From positions 7,874,001 to 7,938,000 of the forward strand of contig NC_057765.1 of the NCBI RefSeq assembly GCF_010389155.1: a DNA stretch of 64,000 nucleotides, in the 5' to 3' direction. Each line of letters starts with the position of its first letter. The stretch's first letter is position 1. Shown piece by piece: positions 1 through 9,165 of the stretch. The DNA comes from Erigeron canadensis (Eukaryota > Streptophyta > Magnoliopsida > Asterales > Asteraceae). The notes below the pieces were generated by a model, which saw only the letters and a list, made by a program, of their open reading frames with translations, searched no databases and had not been told where the DNA came from. A program made the translations under genes and the position numbers.

Positions 1-282
1 TTCTGAGCAGGGACTTTGGGTTGCGGCTCAGTAAGAACCATCCCACCCCCACGGCGGCGCAGTGGGGGAATTTTCTGAAAAATCTTCTTTATAAGTTTTC
101 TGACAATACTCAAACAAACTTACCCGGAACCGCTTCACATCAAAATCACACCTGCACTTACTAATAAAACAAGATTAAATCTAACTAATTCAAAGAACAT
201 AAAATGCGATAAAATAAACACGGGTTGCCTCCCGAGAAGCGCTTAAGTTATTAACGAGTCTTTAGCTAGACTCGACCAACTT
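1..282 (-). other. 3' non-coding region and probable part of the 3' LTR
   Basis: No gene. One copy of the palindromic motif found in the right-hand LTR is recognisable at 50-64 (first arm degenerate), so at least this part probably belongs to the left LTR. Positions 222-245, read on the minus strand, give the run GCGCTTCTCGGGAGGCAACC, which typically follows the end of pol in Athila-type elements. The LTR edge lies somewhere in between; CACATCA near 136-142 is one possible end, but no clear polypurine tract follows it. Confidence 0.5.
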
Positions 283-1104
283 TCAAGTTTCAAATTCAAA
301 CACTGGGATCTCGTCAAATATCCCTTCAACCTTCTCCACTTCTAAATATAGCTTAAGTTGATGACCATTGACAATGAACGACCCTTCACCATTTCGCTTA
401 AACAACTCAACATAACCCGATGGGTATACGTGCTTAATCACAAACGGTCCAATCCACCTAGAAGTTAGTTTGGGTTGGTTGATCTTAAATTTAGACAAGA
501 ATAACAACACTATTGCTCCAACCTTAAACTCCTTGCTACGAATCCTCTTATCATGCCAAACCTTGGTCCTCTCCTTATATAGCCGTGAATTCTCATAAGC
601 ACCTAGCCTAAGCTCGTCAAGCTCATGAAGTTGCAACATCCTAAGTTCACGTGCTTCCATCAAATCCAAATTCAACTTCATTAAAGCCCAATACGCCTTA
701 TGCTCTATCTCAATAGGAAGATGGCAAGTTTTGCCATAGAGAAACAGGTATGGCGTGGTGCCAATCGGCGTCTTATAAGCCGTCCTAAACGCCCACAAGG
801 TGTCATCTAACTTCTTTGACCAAACCTTGGGGTTATCCCCAACAGTTTTCTCCAAAATACTCTTCAAAGCCCTATTTGTGTTTTCCACTTGACCACTGGT
901 CTGTGGATGGTATGAGATAGAAAAGTAATGGACAACACCGTACCTCTTTAACACTTTGGCTAACTGATGGTTTGCAAAATGGGTTCCACGGTCACTAATT
1001 AGAGCTCTAGGGCAACCAAAACGACAGAACATTTGTTTCAAGAAATCAATGACTACACGCGCATCGTTCTTGGGCAATGCCTTAGCTTCAACCCATTTAG
1101 ACAT
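283..1104 (-). pseudogene. integrase core, C-terminal two thirds (gypsy pol)
   Basis: Encodes the DDE integrase region from SKWVEAKALP onward. The second catalytic Asp is in LISDRGTHF and the catalytic Glu in SGQVENTNR; both are present. A conserved C-terminal stretch (LTSRWIGPFVI, VNGHQLKLY) closes the polyprotein. The part that should hold the first catalytic Asp lies just upstream (minus strand, about 1105-1200). There the expected Asp of the DFMGPF motif reads Gly (IGFMGPF), and an in-frame TAG follows a few codons later. The integrase is therefore inactive in this copy. Continuous with the H2C2 zinc finger at 1210-1695 after the frame break. Confidence 0.88.
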
Positions 1105-1209
1105 GTAGTCAACGGCGACAAGAATATACTAAAACTTATTAGACGGTGGGAAAGGTCCCATAAAGCCTATACCCCAGATTTCAAAAACCTCACATACCTG
1201 AATGCTTTG

Positions 1210-1695
1210 TTAAGGCATCTCATCCCGTTTAGTGATGTTCCCCTGTCGCTGACAGATGTCACAAGTATCCACCAAAGTTTGGGCCTCCTTGAAAATCATT
1301 GGCCAATGGAAACCTGCATCAAAAACCTTCTTACCCGTGACTGAGGGACCATAGTGACCCCTAGTTGGCCCGTAGTGACATGCATCCAAAATCTCTCTCG
1401 TTGCCATTCCAGCAACACATCTCCTAACCATACCAGCTGCACAAACATGAAACAAATATGCGTTCTCCCAAAAGTAATGCTTAAAATCCAATATGAGCTT
1501 CTTCTTCTGCTGAGACGTGAAGTCATTAGGTATCTCACCTGCAACCAAATAATTATCTATATCTGCAAACCAAGGAGCTTCATCGGAGTTAGAGATAAAC
1601 ATTAAAGACTCATTGGGGAAGTGATCATTGATCTCCCCCTCACAAAGTTCCTCCCGGTTAGGATCTTCCAAATGACTCAAATGGTTGGCAGCCAA
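1210..1695 (-). pseudogene. end of RNase H linker plus integrase H2C2 zinc finger (gypsy pol)
   Basis: The stretch ends in an HHCC zinc-binding domain: His in ACHYGPTRGHYG, then CDICQRQGN. This domain precedes the integrase core in Ty3/gypsy pol and is used in DNA and cofactor contacts. Upstream sequence (PWFADIDNYLVAGEIP) is the usual spacer between RNase H and integrase. It is separated from the RNase H piece by a break near 1700-1780 and from the integrase core by a break near 1105-1209. Non-functional as it stands. Confidence 0.85.
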
Positions 1696-1778
1696 ATTTT
1701 CAGCCCCTTTCTTATCCTTTATTTCTATATCAAATTCTTGAACAAAAGAATCGAGCGGACAAGCCTGGATTTAGCATC

Positions 1779-2153
1779 CTATTTCGAGAACAGGTACTTC
1801 AGAGCTGAATGGTCAGTGAAAACTATGGTCTTACTCAAAACCAAATATGACCTAAACTTATCAAATGCAAAGACCACTGCAAGTAACTCTTTCTCTGTAG
1901 TAGTGTAATTTTGCTGGGCAGGGTTCAAAGTTTTACTAGAAACGTAAATGGATTTGAAATGTTTCTCAACCCTTTGCCCTAGCATAGCTCCAACATCATA
2001 GTCGTTGGCATCACACATCGACTTGAAAGGCAAATCCCAATCTGGAGCTACCATGATAGGAGAATTAGTCAACTTCTCCTTCAATACCTGAAAAGCACTC
2101 AAACAATCATCATCAAAAATAAAAGGAACGGCCTTCTCCAACAAGTGGGTCAT
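1779..2153 (-). pseudogene. RNase H-like domain (gypsy pol)
   Basis: RNase H of the Ty3/gypsy type: CDANDYDVGAMLGQR, YTTTEKELLAVVFAFDKFRSYL and FTDHSALKYLF are the conserved blocks. It would remove the RNA strand of the RNA-DNA hybrid during reverse transcription. The catalytic Asp (CDAND), Glu (TEKELL) and Asp (FTDHSAL) are all visible. It follows RT after a short break near 2154-2190 and runs out of frame before the zinc finger. Confidence 0.88.
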
Positions 2154-2186
2154 AGGACGAGTAATCTTAGAGAAATCCTTAATAAA

Positions 2187-2840
2187 TCAACGGTAGAAAC
2201 CTGCATGTCCAAGAAAACTCATTACCCCTTTCACATTGGAAGGCGGGGGTAATTTGGCAATCGCATCTATCTTAGCCCGATCAACCTCAATCCCGGCCTT
2301 GGACACTTTATGCCCTAACACAATACCCTCAGTCACCATAAAATGGCGCTTTTCCCAATTCAAAACAAGGTGTGCCCTCTCACATCGTTCCAACATCCTA
2401 TCCAAATTACCCAAGCAAAAATCAAAAGAATCCCCAAAAACTGAAAAATCATCCATGAAAACTTCCATGGAAGTTTCAAGCATGTCCTGGAAAATAACAA
2501 TCTTACACCTTTGGAAGGTGTTAGGGGCATTACACAAACCAAATGGCATTCGCCGATAAGCAAAAGTACAAAAAAGACAAGTGAAAGTGGTTTTCTCTTG
2601 GTCCTTGGGATCAATGGGTATTTGAAAGTACCCGGAGAACCCATCCAAGAAACAAAAATATTCATTCCCTGCAAGACGTTCCAACATTTGATCAATAAAA
2701 GGGAGGGGAAAGTGATCCTTACGGGTAGCATCATTAAGCTGATGGTAATCTATACAAACCTGCCAACCCGTAATAGTCCTAGTGGCCAAAAGCTCCTTAT
2801 TTTCATTTTCAATGATTGTCATGCCCCCCTTCTTGGGCAC
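2187..2840 (-). pseudogene. reverse transcriptase (gypsy pol)
   Basis: Most of the RT palm and fingers: WQVCIDYHQLNDATRKDHFPLPFIDQ, FSGYFQIPI, FAYRRMPFGLCNAP and the catalytic FMDDFSVFG. The two Asp residues of the active site are kept. The thumb (EGIVLGHKVS, GIEVDRAKIDAI, FLGHAGFYR) follows. The N-terminal edge of RT lies in the next piece (2855-3382) in another frame. The family assignment to the OTA (Ogre/Tat/Athila) clade rests mainly on this domain. Confidence 0.93.
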
Positions 2841-2854
2841 ACAGTGGACAAGAC

Positions 2855-3382
2855 TTACCGATGAACTACCGGCAAAGGAAAAACGATTCCTGCATCAACA
2901 AGCTTAATTACCTCTTTCTTAACAACCTCCTTCATATTAGGATTCAGCCGCATGTGTCTCTGGACAACGGGATTAACATCATCCAGAAAATCAATTTTAT
3001 GCTGGCAAAAATCAGGACTAATACCTGGAATATCTGTGGTCTTCCAAGCAAAAGCCCGCTTATGGGCTTTAAGCACAGACAAGAGACGGTCTTTCTCATC
3101 ACTCAAGAGTGAGGATGAGATAACCACTGGAAGAGAAGACTCACCTGACAGATATGCATATTCTAAATGGGTCGGAAGTGGCTTAAGCTCCAAGTCAGTA
3201 AGTGGTACATCAACAGAATTAGGTACCCTTGAACTTCCGTCAGCAGCAACCTCCTCAAAAGTCTCGTCCTCTGAAGGTGACTCATCCGAGCTCAATGTCA
3301 TGACCTCCGCAAACAAAGCTTCATCAGTATTTTCTCCAAATCCTAAGTTAGAGATCTCTTCCTCTCCAATATCTGTTTCCAT
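2855..3382 (-). pseudogene. protease-RT linker and RT N-terminus (gypsy pol)
   Basis: The distal half (LPTHLEYAYLSG, RLLSVLKAHKRAFAWKTTDIPGI, CQHKIDF, VVKKEVIKLVDAGIVFP) is the conserved lead-in to gypsy RT. The proximal half is acidic and low in complexity (SSDESPSEDETFEE), as usual for the linker. A frame break near 2840-2860 separates it from the RT palm. Confidence 0.8.
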
Positions 3383-3402
3383 GAATTCCTGAAATTCTTG
3401 AT

Positions 3403-3948
3403 CTAATGCATCTTCAATGACATCAATCCTGAAATAAGTCTCATCATTAGAATATGAATGCTTGATAGACTTTTCACATTAAACACAATCCTATCAGTTC
3501 CCATGCCCAAAGAGATTTCCTTGTCTTTCACACGGATGATCACATCCGCGGTATTAAGGAATGGGCGTCCAAGAATAAGAGGGACCTTCGTATCTTCCTC
3601 CATCTCGAGGATAACGAAGTCAACTAGAAAAATAATATGGCCTACTCTGAGAGTCATGTTCTCAGCAATCCCAATAGGATACTGAAACGAATGGTCAACA
3701 AGTCTAATACTCATGCGAGTAGGGCGAAGGACTCCCAAAGCCAACTTGGTATAAACCGAGTAAGGCATCAAATTGATGCTAGCCCATAAATCAGCTAGGG
3801 CTTTATAAGTAAGAGTTCTAATAGAGCAAGTGATAAGGAAACTCCCTGGGTCTTCAAGCTTTAGTAGAATGCGGTTCTGCAAGATAGCAAAACACTCGAC
3901 ATTAAGAGAATTAGCCTTTGCCTCTTCCAATTTCCCTCTATCTGTCAC
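3403..3948 (-). pseudogene. retropepsin-like aspartic protease (gypsy pol), active site mutated
   Basis: Recognised by ASINLMPYSVYTKL, DFVILEMEED and LGRPFLNTADVIIRV, the blocks of Athila-type retropepsins. The catalytic motif, normally D-L-G-A-S, reads D-L-W-A-S here (a GGG to TGG type change), which should abolish dimer active-site geometry. It would normally mature Gag-Pol. Confidence 0.82.
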
Positions 3949-3984
3949 AAGCTCCTTAATGAACTTGGCATAGTTGGGAATCCC

Positions 3985-4623
3985 CTAAATAAGATTGACT
4001 AAAGGAACATTAATATGAACATTAATAGGAGGTGGGTCATAAGACCTACCATTGCGAGTGCTGATAGCTTTGGCTTGCTCATTACGGACTGGAGGTGGAG
4101 TGTAGTTCTGTCCCTGACTAAATTGAGGTCTAGGATTCTTTTTTGTGTTGCTAAGAAGAGTCCTCGTAGGCCTAGCAGGAGCGACCATCCTACTCTCGAG
4201 ATCCTTGAAGTTAACACACTGATTTTTCATGTTGATCTCCACCTTCCCGTTTATCTGATCCAACCTCTCACTCAATGCCTTAGTATCATCCCTAATCATT
4301 TGAATGCTAGTGTTTTTTTCAGCTTGATTACTACCCAAATGCTTCATCATCTCCCTCAACTCGGCATTAGGATCGACATTAGAAGAAGAACTCGATCCTT
4401 GGTTATGTTGAGTCTGCTGTTGAGGTTGATTCTGATAATTATCTATTTGCCACCTGTTACCTGAAAAACGAGTATTATTAGCTTGAAAAGAAGATTTACA
4501 AGAAGGATTACCTGAAGGTCGGATTTGGAAACCGGTGTTGTGGTGGAAGTTCCCTTGGGATTGATTCTGAACATAGTTCACATCTTCGGGCGCCCGATTT
4601 GGATACTCATCAGAATAGTGCAT
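3985..4623 (-). pseudogene. gag C-terminal part (gypsy)
   Basis: Gln/Asn/Ser-rich linker (QNQPQQQTQHNQGSSSS) followed by a predicted helix (LREMMKHLGSNQAEKNTSI, ALSERLDQINGKVE), then a basic Pro-rich tail. This arrangement is usual between the gag core and protease in Athila-type elements. No intact CCHC knuckle was found in this piece; the sequence just upstream (minus strand, near 4625-4660) has Cys and His codons but is out of frame. Confidence 0.7.
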
Positions 4624-4731
4624 ATCACCACAATGATCACACCCATCGGCTAAGACCTCAACATCCCTCTCAAGTGCTCCAAACCTAGCCTCTTAAGCAG
4701 TGAATCCCTTATCCATGCGCGTAGATAGCGC

Positions 4732-5698
4732 CTAAATCTCTCCAATTACCCCGGAGTCATTGCTAGCTTCAACCTTTTCAACTCTCCCTTCTCTTGTACC
4801 TTTCTTTATCTTCCTTTCGTTCTTCAAGAACCTTTCATCATCCATATTTGAGTTATCCTTTGCCATATCTTCCAAGATCTGATAACCTTCATTGGGTGTA
4901 ATGTTATTGAAACTACCCCCAAAAGCATATCCCAATTCTCGTTTAGACTTCTTATCTAACCCATCAAAGAAGTTCCACATATTGTTCCCTAGTCAAATTG
5001 TGGCCTGGACAATTTCTCAACATTTTCTTGAAACGAACCCAAGCATCCACAACATCTTCTCCATCATCTTTTTCAAAAGACATAATCATATTTTCCAACC
5101 TTCTTTGAGTTCTAAGTGAATAAAACTCTCCAATGAAAGCCTCCTTAAGTTGGTCCCAAGTAGTGATTGAATTCTCTGGAAGATCATTAAACCAATCAAG
5201 TGCTTCTCCGACGATTGAAATGGGAAATGTCTCAAGCTTCACGGCGTTCATTTGATTTTGACCATATTGATAAAGCTGAGCCAACTTTTCAAACCTATAC
5301 AAGTGTTGGTAAGGATCCCATTTCCTTTTTCCATCAAGTTGTTGCTCTTGTATGCTCTTGAGATGATTTCCTTTCAAATTGAAAGTGTGATCAATGGGCG
5401 GAGGTCTAATGGCAGAGCCATGGGTGGTAGGAATAGTTCGAATCCTCTCGCCATAGCGAGTGTCATTTGGATCTCTTGGTTGTTCGGCAGCCATCTCCTC
5501 TTGCTTAGCTTCTAAACTGAAGAATTCGTCTAAATAAAACCCTTCCTCGTATGAATCAGGAGTGGGTTTAGCTATAGGTGAAAATGGTGTTGGTATTGGT
5601 GTTGTGGGTTCAGTTAAGTTAAACCGACGTCCTCTTGGTCTTCTTGGAGTAGACAATGGACTATGCAAAGCTAGACCCGAAGAACGCAAGTTCATCAA
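4732..5698 (-). pseudogene. gag N-terminal and core part (gypsy)
   Basis: Begins MMNLRSSG at 5698, about 150 nt downstream of the primer binding site, so this is the natural start. The core contains the retrotransposon gag domain: GEALDWFNDLPENSITTWDQ, FIGEFYSLRTQRRLENMIMSF, VDAWVRFKKMLRNCPGHNL. A stop at 4964-4966 after QYVELL, with the frame continuing about 15 nt away (MWNFFDGLDKKSKREL), indicates a frameshift near 4964-4980. The remainder reaches 4732. Confidence 0.88.
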
Positions 5699-5846
5699 CT
5701 AAGAAATATGCCTACAAACACAACTAACACAAACACGTCAAATGCACCTGTGATAAGAAAAGAAAACTATACTAATAAAACATATAACTTCCTCACGCAT
5801 GAGAAAGGATCAAACCACTAAATTAACAACTAATTCTACACACAAT

Positions 5847-5863
5847 CCCCGACAGCAACGCCA
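5847..5863 (-). other. primer binding site of the Athila-like element
   Basis: On the minus strand the sequence TGGCGTTGCTGTCGGGG starts six bases after the LTR edge. It matches the tRNA-Asp-type site of Athila elements (TGGCGCCGTTGCCGGGG) with a few differences. Confidence 0.75.
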
Positions 5864-6919
5864 AAAACTTGATGTGTGAAATCGAGTTTAAAAATTAAAA
5901 ACAAGAAATACCCTAAAACTGACTACTACACACTCTGGGGCAGTGGACCCATTCGCATATAGTATAGCTAAAAGGTAAGTCCGAGGTCACATGGATTGGT
6001 TTTGAAGTAATTGTTTGCCAAAGTAGTTTTAGAAAAAGGGTGGAACCGTAGCCGAATTGCTACCCAACTTTGACAATTTAAAATTAAAGAAATTTAAAAG
6101 ACAAGACGATTAAAAGTAAAGAAATTTCAGACAATATAAATAAAGATCATCCACTTGGAATCCACTTGACTTCAGCTATGATTGCACACGTTTAAGAACA
6201 AATTCTTTAGAGTTGACAAGATAATTGTGAAAGAATTAAATGCTCGTGTGGTACCACCAACCGCTCGCAAATCACCCAAACACCTAAATTGCTAGTTTAA
6301 TTACCCAAGCAGGTACCACCAATGCCTAGAAAATTTCCCCAACAATCAGTTTGCTTGATTATCCAATTACCAATTATGCCTATGTGAATGAAAAGGTGGT
6401 ACCACCAACCGTTTCTAAACACGTTTACCAATTAATAGTTATTATAGATTTGACATTCACCGTCATACCATGAACCGGTGACAACCGACCATAGACAATT
6501 GAATTGAAATGATAAACATATTCACCTAGTGCCACTAACGATGGACACATAAACCATTAAAAGCAAAAGAATAAATCATAAGGAATTAACTAATAGCGAT
6601 CACGACACAACGATAATTGAATCAACTCTTGAATTAAAATATTACAATCATATCATTCGTCAAGTTTCATCAAAGTGGATGATTAGAAATCTAGCGACTC
6701 ATGCTAAATTGAAAGTAAATAACGAAATAGAAATAGAACATATTATACCAGTGATTTTTGAATAAAAATTGCAAGACAAAAAAGTAGATACGATCTAAAT
6801 GGGTGTTCTTGAATCTTCAATGAATCCAATGATGAAATCTGAGATGATCCTTGAAAGAATTCGTGTAGAACGGCTCCTACAAAGAAAGCTTGATGCCTAA
6901 AAAACGGTTGATTGTCTTC

Positions 6920-6927
6920 TATTTATA
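6920..6927 (-). promoter_or_regulatory. LTR TATA box
   Basis: TATAAATA on the minus strand. The palindrome array begins 54 bp upstream of it. The solo LTR has the same box at 30151-30158 in the same relation to its palindromes. Confidence 0.65.
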
Positions 6928-6980
6928 CTCTCCAAAATTCGGATGCTAAAGAAGTTGGAAAGCCTCAGTCCCCGTGCCCT

Positions 6981-7183
6981 CACTGCGACGCAGTGGCCTT
7001 GTGCACTCCCCCACTGCGGCGCAGTGGCACATTTCTGAATTTGTTTTGTTCTTCGGCTGACTGCGGCGCAATGGAGATGTTATTCCCACTGCGGCGTCGT
7101 GGAAAATCGCTGAAATTCTTCTTATTGAGCACCCTAATGACTGCGACGCAGTGGGGCACTATCCTTCTCACTACGGTGCAACA
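6981..7183 (-). repeat. array of six CACTGCGRCGCAGTG palindromes in U3
   Basis: Copies start at 6981, 7012, 7059, 7087, 7139 and 7169. The first two are near perfect, the rest have one to four changes. The intervals (31, 47, 28, 52, 30) show an approximately 80-bp tandem unit carrying two palindromes each. Each 15-bp copy is a perfect or near-perfect inverted repeat around one central base, GC-rich in an AT-rich LTR. Confidence 0.85.
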
Positions 7184-7412
7184 GATAATTGCTGAAATCT
7201 TCGATCCTTCTTTATTAACAGCTCTCGAACACTCGGATCAACATCTTGGCCTAAAATCGTCAGAAAATGCACCAAATGGACGCGCAAGCTACTAAGAACC
7301 TGAAAGCACTAACAAAAACCATTTACGCTCCAAATTCATACAAAGTTGTCTCAAAACACATACGAAAAAGGCCAATAATGATGTGGGCGATCTATATAAA
7401 TTGGTCACATCA

Positions 7413-7924
7413 GAAACCATTGAAACAACATAATCGTCAAGTATATCAATACTTGGAATGAACCAAACCATTGAACCAACAAAATCCGTCACGTCAACTA
7501 ATTAACAAGTCCATCACATCCATCATATATTATGCACACACACTTCGGAACGATTTTACTTTCAATGAATCATAGATGTTTATATATAGGGTCACCCATA
7601 ACCTTCCCACAACATCTATAACTCTTTGAAGGCATTATCGTCTTCCATGTATGCACCTTTATCCTAATCAGAATATAATATCATATTCGTGTGCAAAATC
7701 AAATAAATAATCAATCAATCCATCAATCAATCAATCAATTAACCAAACAATCAATCAAACATGTGTACACTTTCCAGCCCGAATCTCAATCGAGTAGGAA
7801 GCTACAGAACTCACATTTGCCAAGCAATAACAAGTTAAGATTGAGTTATAAACGTTCGATCGTCACGCGTCCACAACCTATCAATGTACATAAAAAGTTT
7901 ACAAATCAAGACTTTACATATGGT
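7413..7924. other. intergenic, no gene recognised
   Basis: AT-rich sequence without a supported coding region. A short run of AATC/AATCAATC repeats at about 7705-7760 accounts for the small open frame there. Confidence 0.6.
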
Positions 7925-8360
7925 TCTTAAATAGTTCATATGGGTTATGAAAAGTTCATCTGGGTTAATCAAGAACGGTCCTTAGAACTAACGAGCGTTA
8001 AAAACTAACGGATCTAGGTTATGAATAGTTCATCTGGGTTATGAATAGTTCATATGGATTATCAAGAACAATCCTTAGAAGTAATGGGCATTAAAAACTA
8101 ACGAATATAGAATATGAATAAGTCATCTAGGTTATGAGTAGTTCATCTGGGTTATCAAGAACAGTCCTAAGAAAAAACAGGCTTTATAAACTAACGGATG
8201 TAGGTTATGAATAGTTCATCTGGGTTATCAAGAACAGTTCTTAGAACTAACGGGCATTAAAAACTAATGGATTTAGATTATGAAAAGTTCATTTGGGTTA
8301 TGAATAGTTCATCTAGGTTATCAAGAAAAGTCCCTAGAATTAACGACCATTAAAAACCTG
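7925..8360 (+). repeat. degenerate tandem repeat, unit about 100 bp, four to five copies
   Basis: Each unit runs: GGTTATGAATAGTTCATCTG, then TTATCAAGAACAGTCCTTAG, then AACTAACGGGCATTAAAAAC and TAACGGAT. The first sub-block is sometimes doubled within a unit. Copies differ at many positions. No coding frame runs through it. Confidence 0.75.
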
Positions 8361-9132
8361 CACAAATTCGACCCAAAATACACCCAAGCATCATTTTGAC
8401 CTCACAATCAATTAGGAGACACTTCCAAACTCATTTCCAAGCATATATGAACATAACCCACAACACAAACTCAATCTATAGCATCAAATCTTGTCCAAAT
8501 CCGTTCTTGACCAAAATCAAAACCCTAGGAAACCCTAATTCGACCCAAAAACCGTTTTGACCTTTTTGAACCATTTGGAAGCCACTAATCATGTTACTAA
8601 CACATTTTGGACAAAACTCTTTCATTTCACAATCAAAGACCAAACTATACCCAATTTCACCCAAAACCCTTATTTTGACTTCAAAAACCCATTTTTGACC
8701 CAAGAATGACTAAGGATACTTAAATTTAACCAACAAACAAGATTAACAACATACAATGATGAATTTGAGTTAGAAATTACTTACCAAAACCTTTCTAAGA
8801 TGCCAAACTCGATTTATAAGCAAAAACGGAAGTTGTTGCACTTGAAAATACCCAAGTTTTTGATATGTGATGAAGTTGATGATGCTTACAATAATTCCTA
8901 CACAAATCTTACTTAAAACAACAATAATGGTGCAAGAACTTTAGAGAGAGAGTGATATATGAGTGTATGTGTGTGTGTTTTTTTGGTGTTCTTGCACTAT
9001 GTAGAGAAAGAAAGATTATAAGGGAAATGAATGAATGGATGGAAAAGGTAGATAAATGGGAGGGGATAAGGTTGGGTCATGGGTATGGGTTATGGGTCAA
9101 CCCATGGATAACCCGTTCTCATTTCTAGTTTA
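8361..9132. other. intergenic, no gene recognised
   Basis: Contains phrases such as AAACCCTAATTCGACCCAAA and a GT microsatellite near 8965-8985. It resembles the non-coding leader or LTR interior of a retroelement, but I found no paired copy, primer site or coding domain. Confidence 0.4.
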
Positions 9133-9162
9133 ACTAGTTTATCATCCCGGGTAATACCCGGG
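9133..9162 (-). mobile_element. Helitron 3' terminus (minus strand)
   Basis: Read on the minus strand: a GC-rich hairpin CCCGGGTATTACCCGGG, then eight bases, then CTAGT, followed by host T at 9132. Hairpin plus CTRRT at the end and insertion before T are the Helitron 3' hallmarks. The body would extend to higher coordinates. I could not fix its 5' end; it lies before about 11096 if it does not include the next element. Confidence 0.5.
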
Positions 9163-9165
9163 CAT

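Larger units (their letters stand above)
1..7412 (-). mobile_element. Ty3/gypsy retrotransposon, Athila/Tat type, left end off the window
   Basis: Reading right to left, the order is LTR (7412-5870), primer binding site, gag, protease, reverse transcriptase, RNase H, integrase. Protease-RT-RH-IN order is the Ty3/gypsy signature. The RT motif FMDDFSVFG, the gag start MMNLRSSG and a primer site resembling the 3' end of tRNA-Asp point to the Ogre/Tat/Athila clade. No frame stays open across gag-pol: there are frameshifts and stops in every domain, so this copy is dead. The left-hand LTR (3' LTR of the element) is cut off or only partly present at positions 1 to about 150; I could not fix its inner border. 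Confidence 0.9.
5870..7412 (-). repeat. 5' LTR of the Athila-like element (1543 bp)
   Basis: The plus-strand edges are TGATGTGTGAAATC at 5870 and GGTCACATCA ending at 7412. Both edges were fixed by alignment with the solo LTR at 29755-31111, whose reverse complement starts TGATGTGTGAAATC and ends ACATATCA. Internal landmarks are a TATA box and an array of 15-bp palindromes in U3. The target duplication cannot be checked because the other end is outside the window. Confidence 0.85.

Noticed and set aside
1033..1605. Plus-strand open frames over the integrase
   Set aside because: They are shadows of the minus-strand pol coding sequence.
6912..7295. Open plus-strand frame of 127 codons
   Set aside because: It lies antisense inside the LTR, across the palindrome array; composition reflects the repeats.
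7705..7760. CRISPR-like or satellite array
   Set aside because: It is a simple AATC microsatellite; no spacer/repeat structure exists anywhere in the window, and this is a plant genome.
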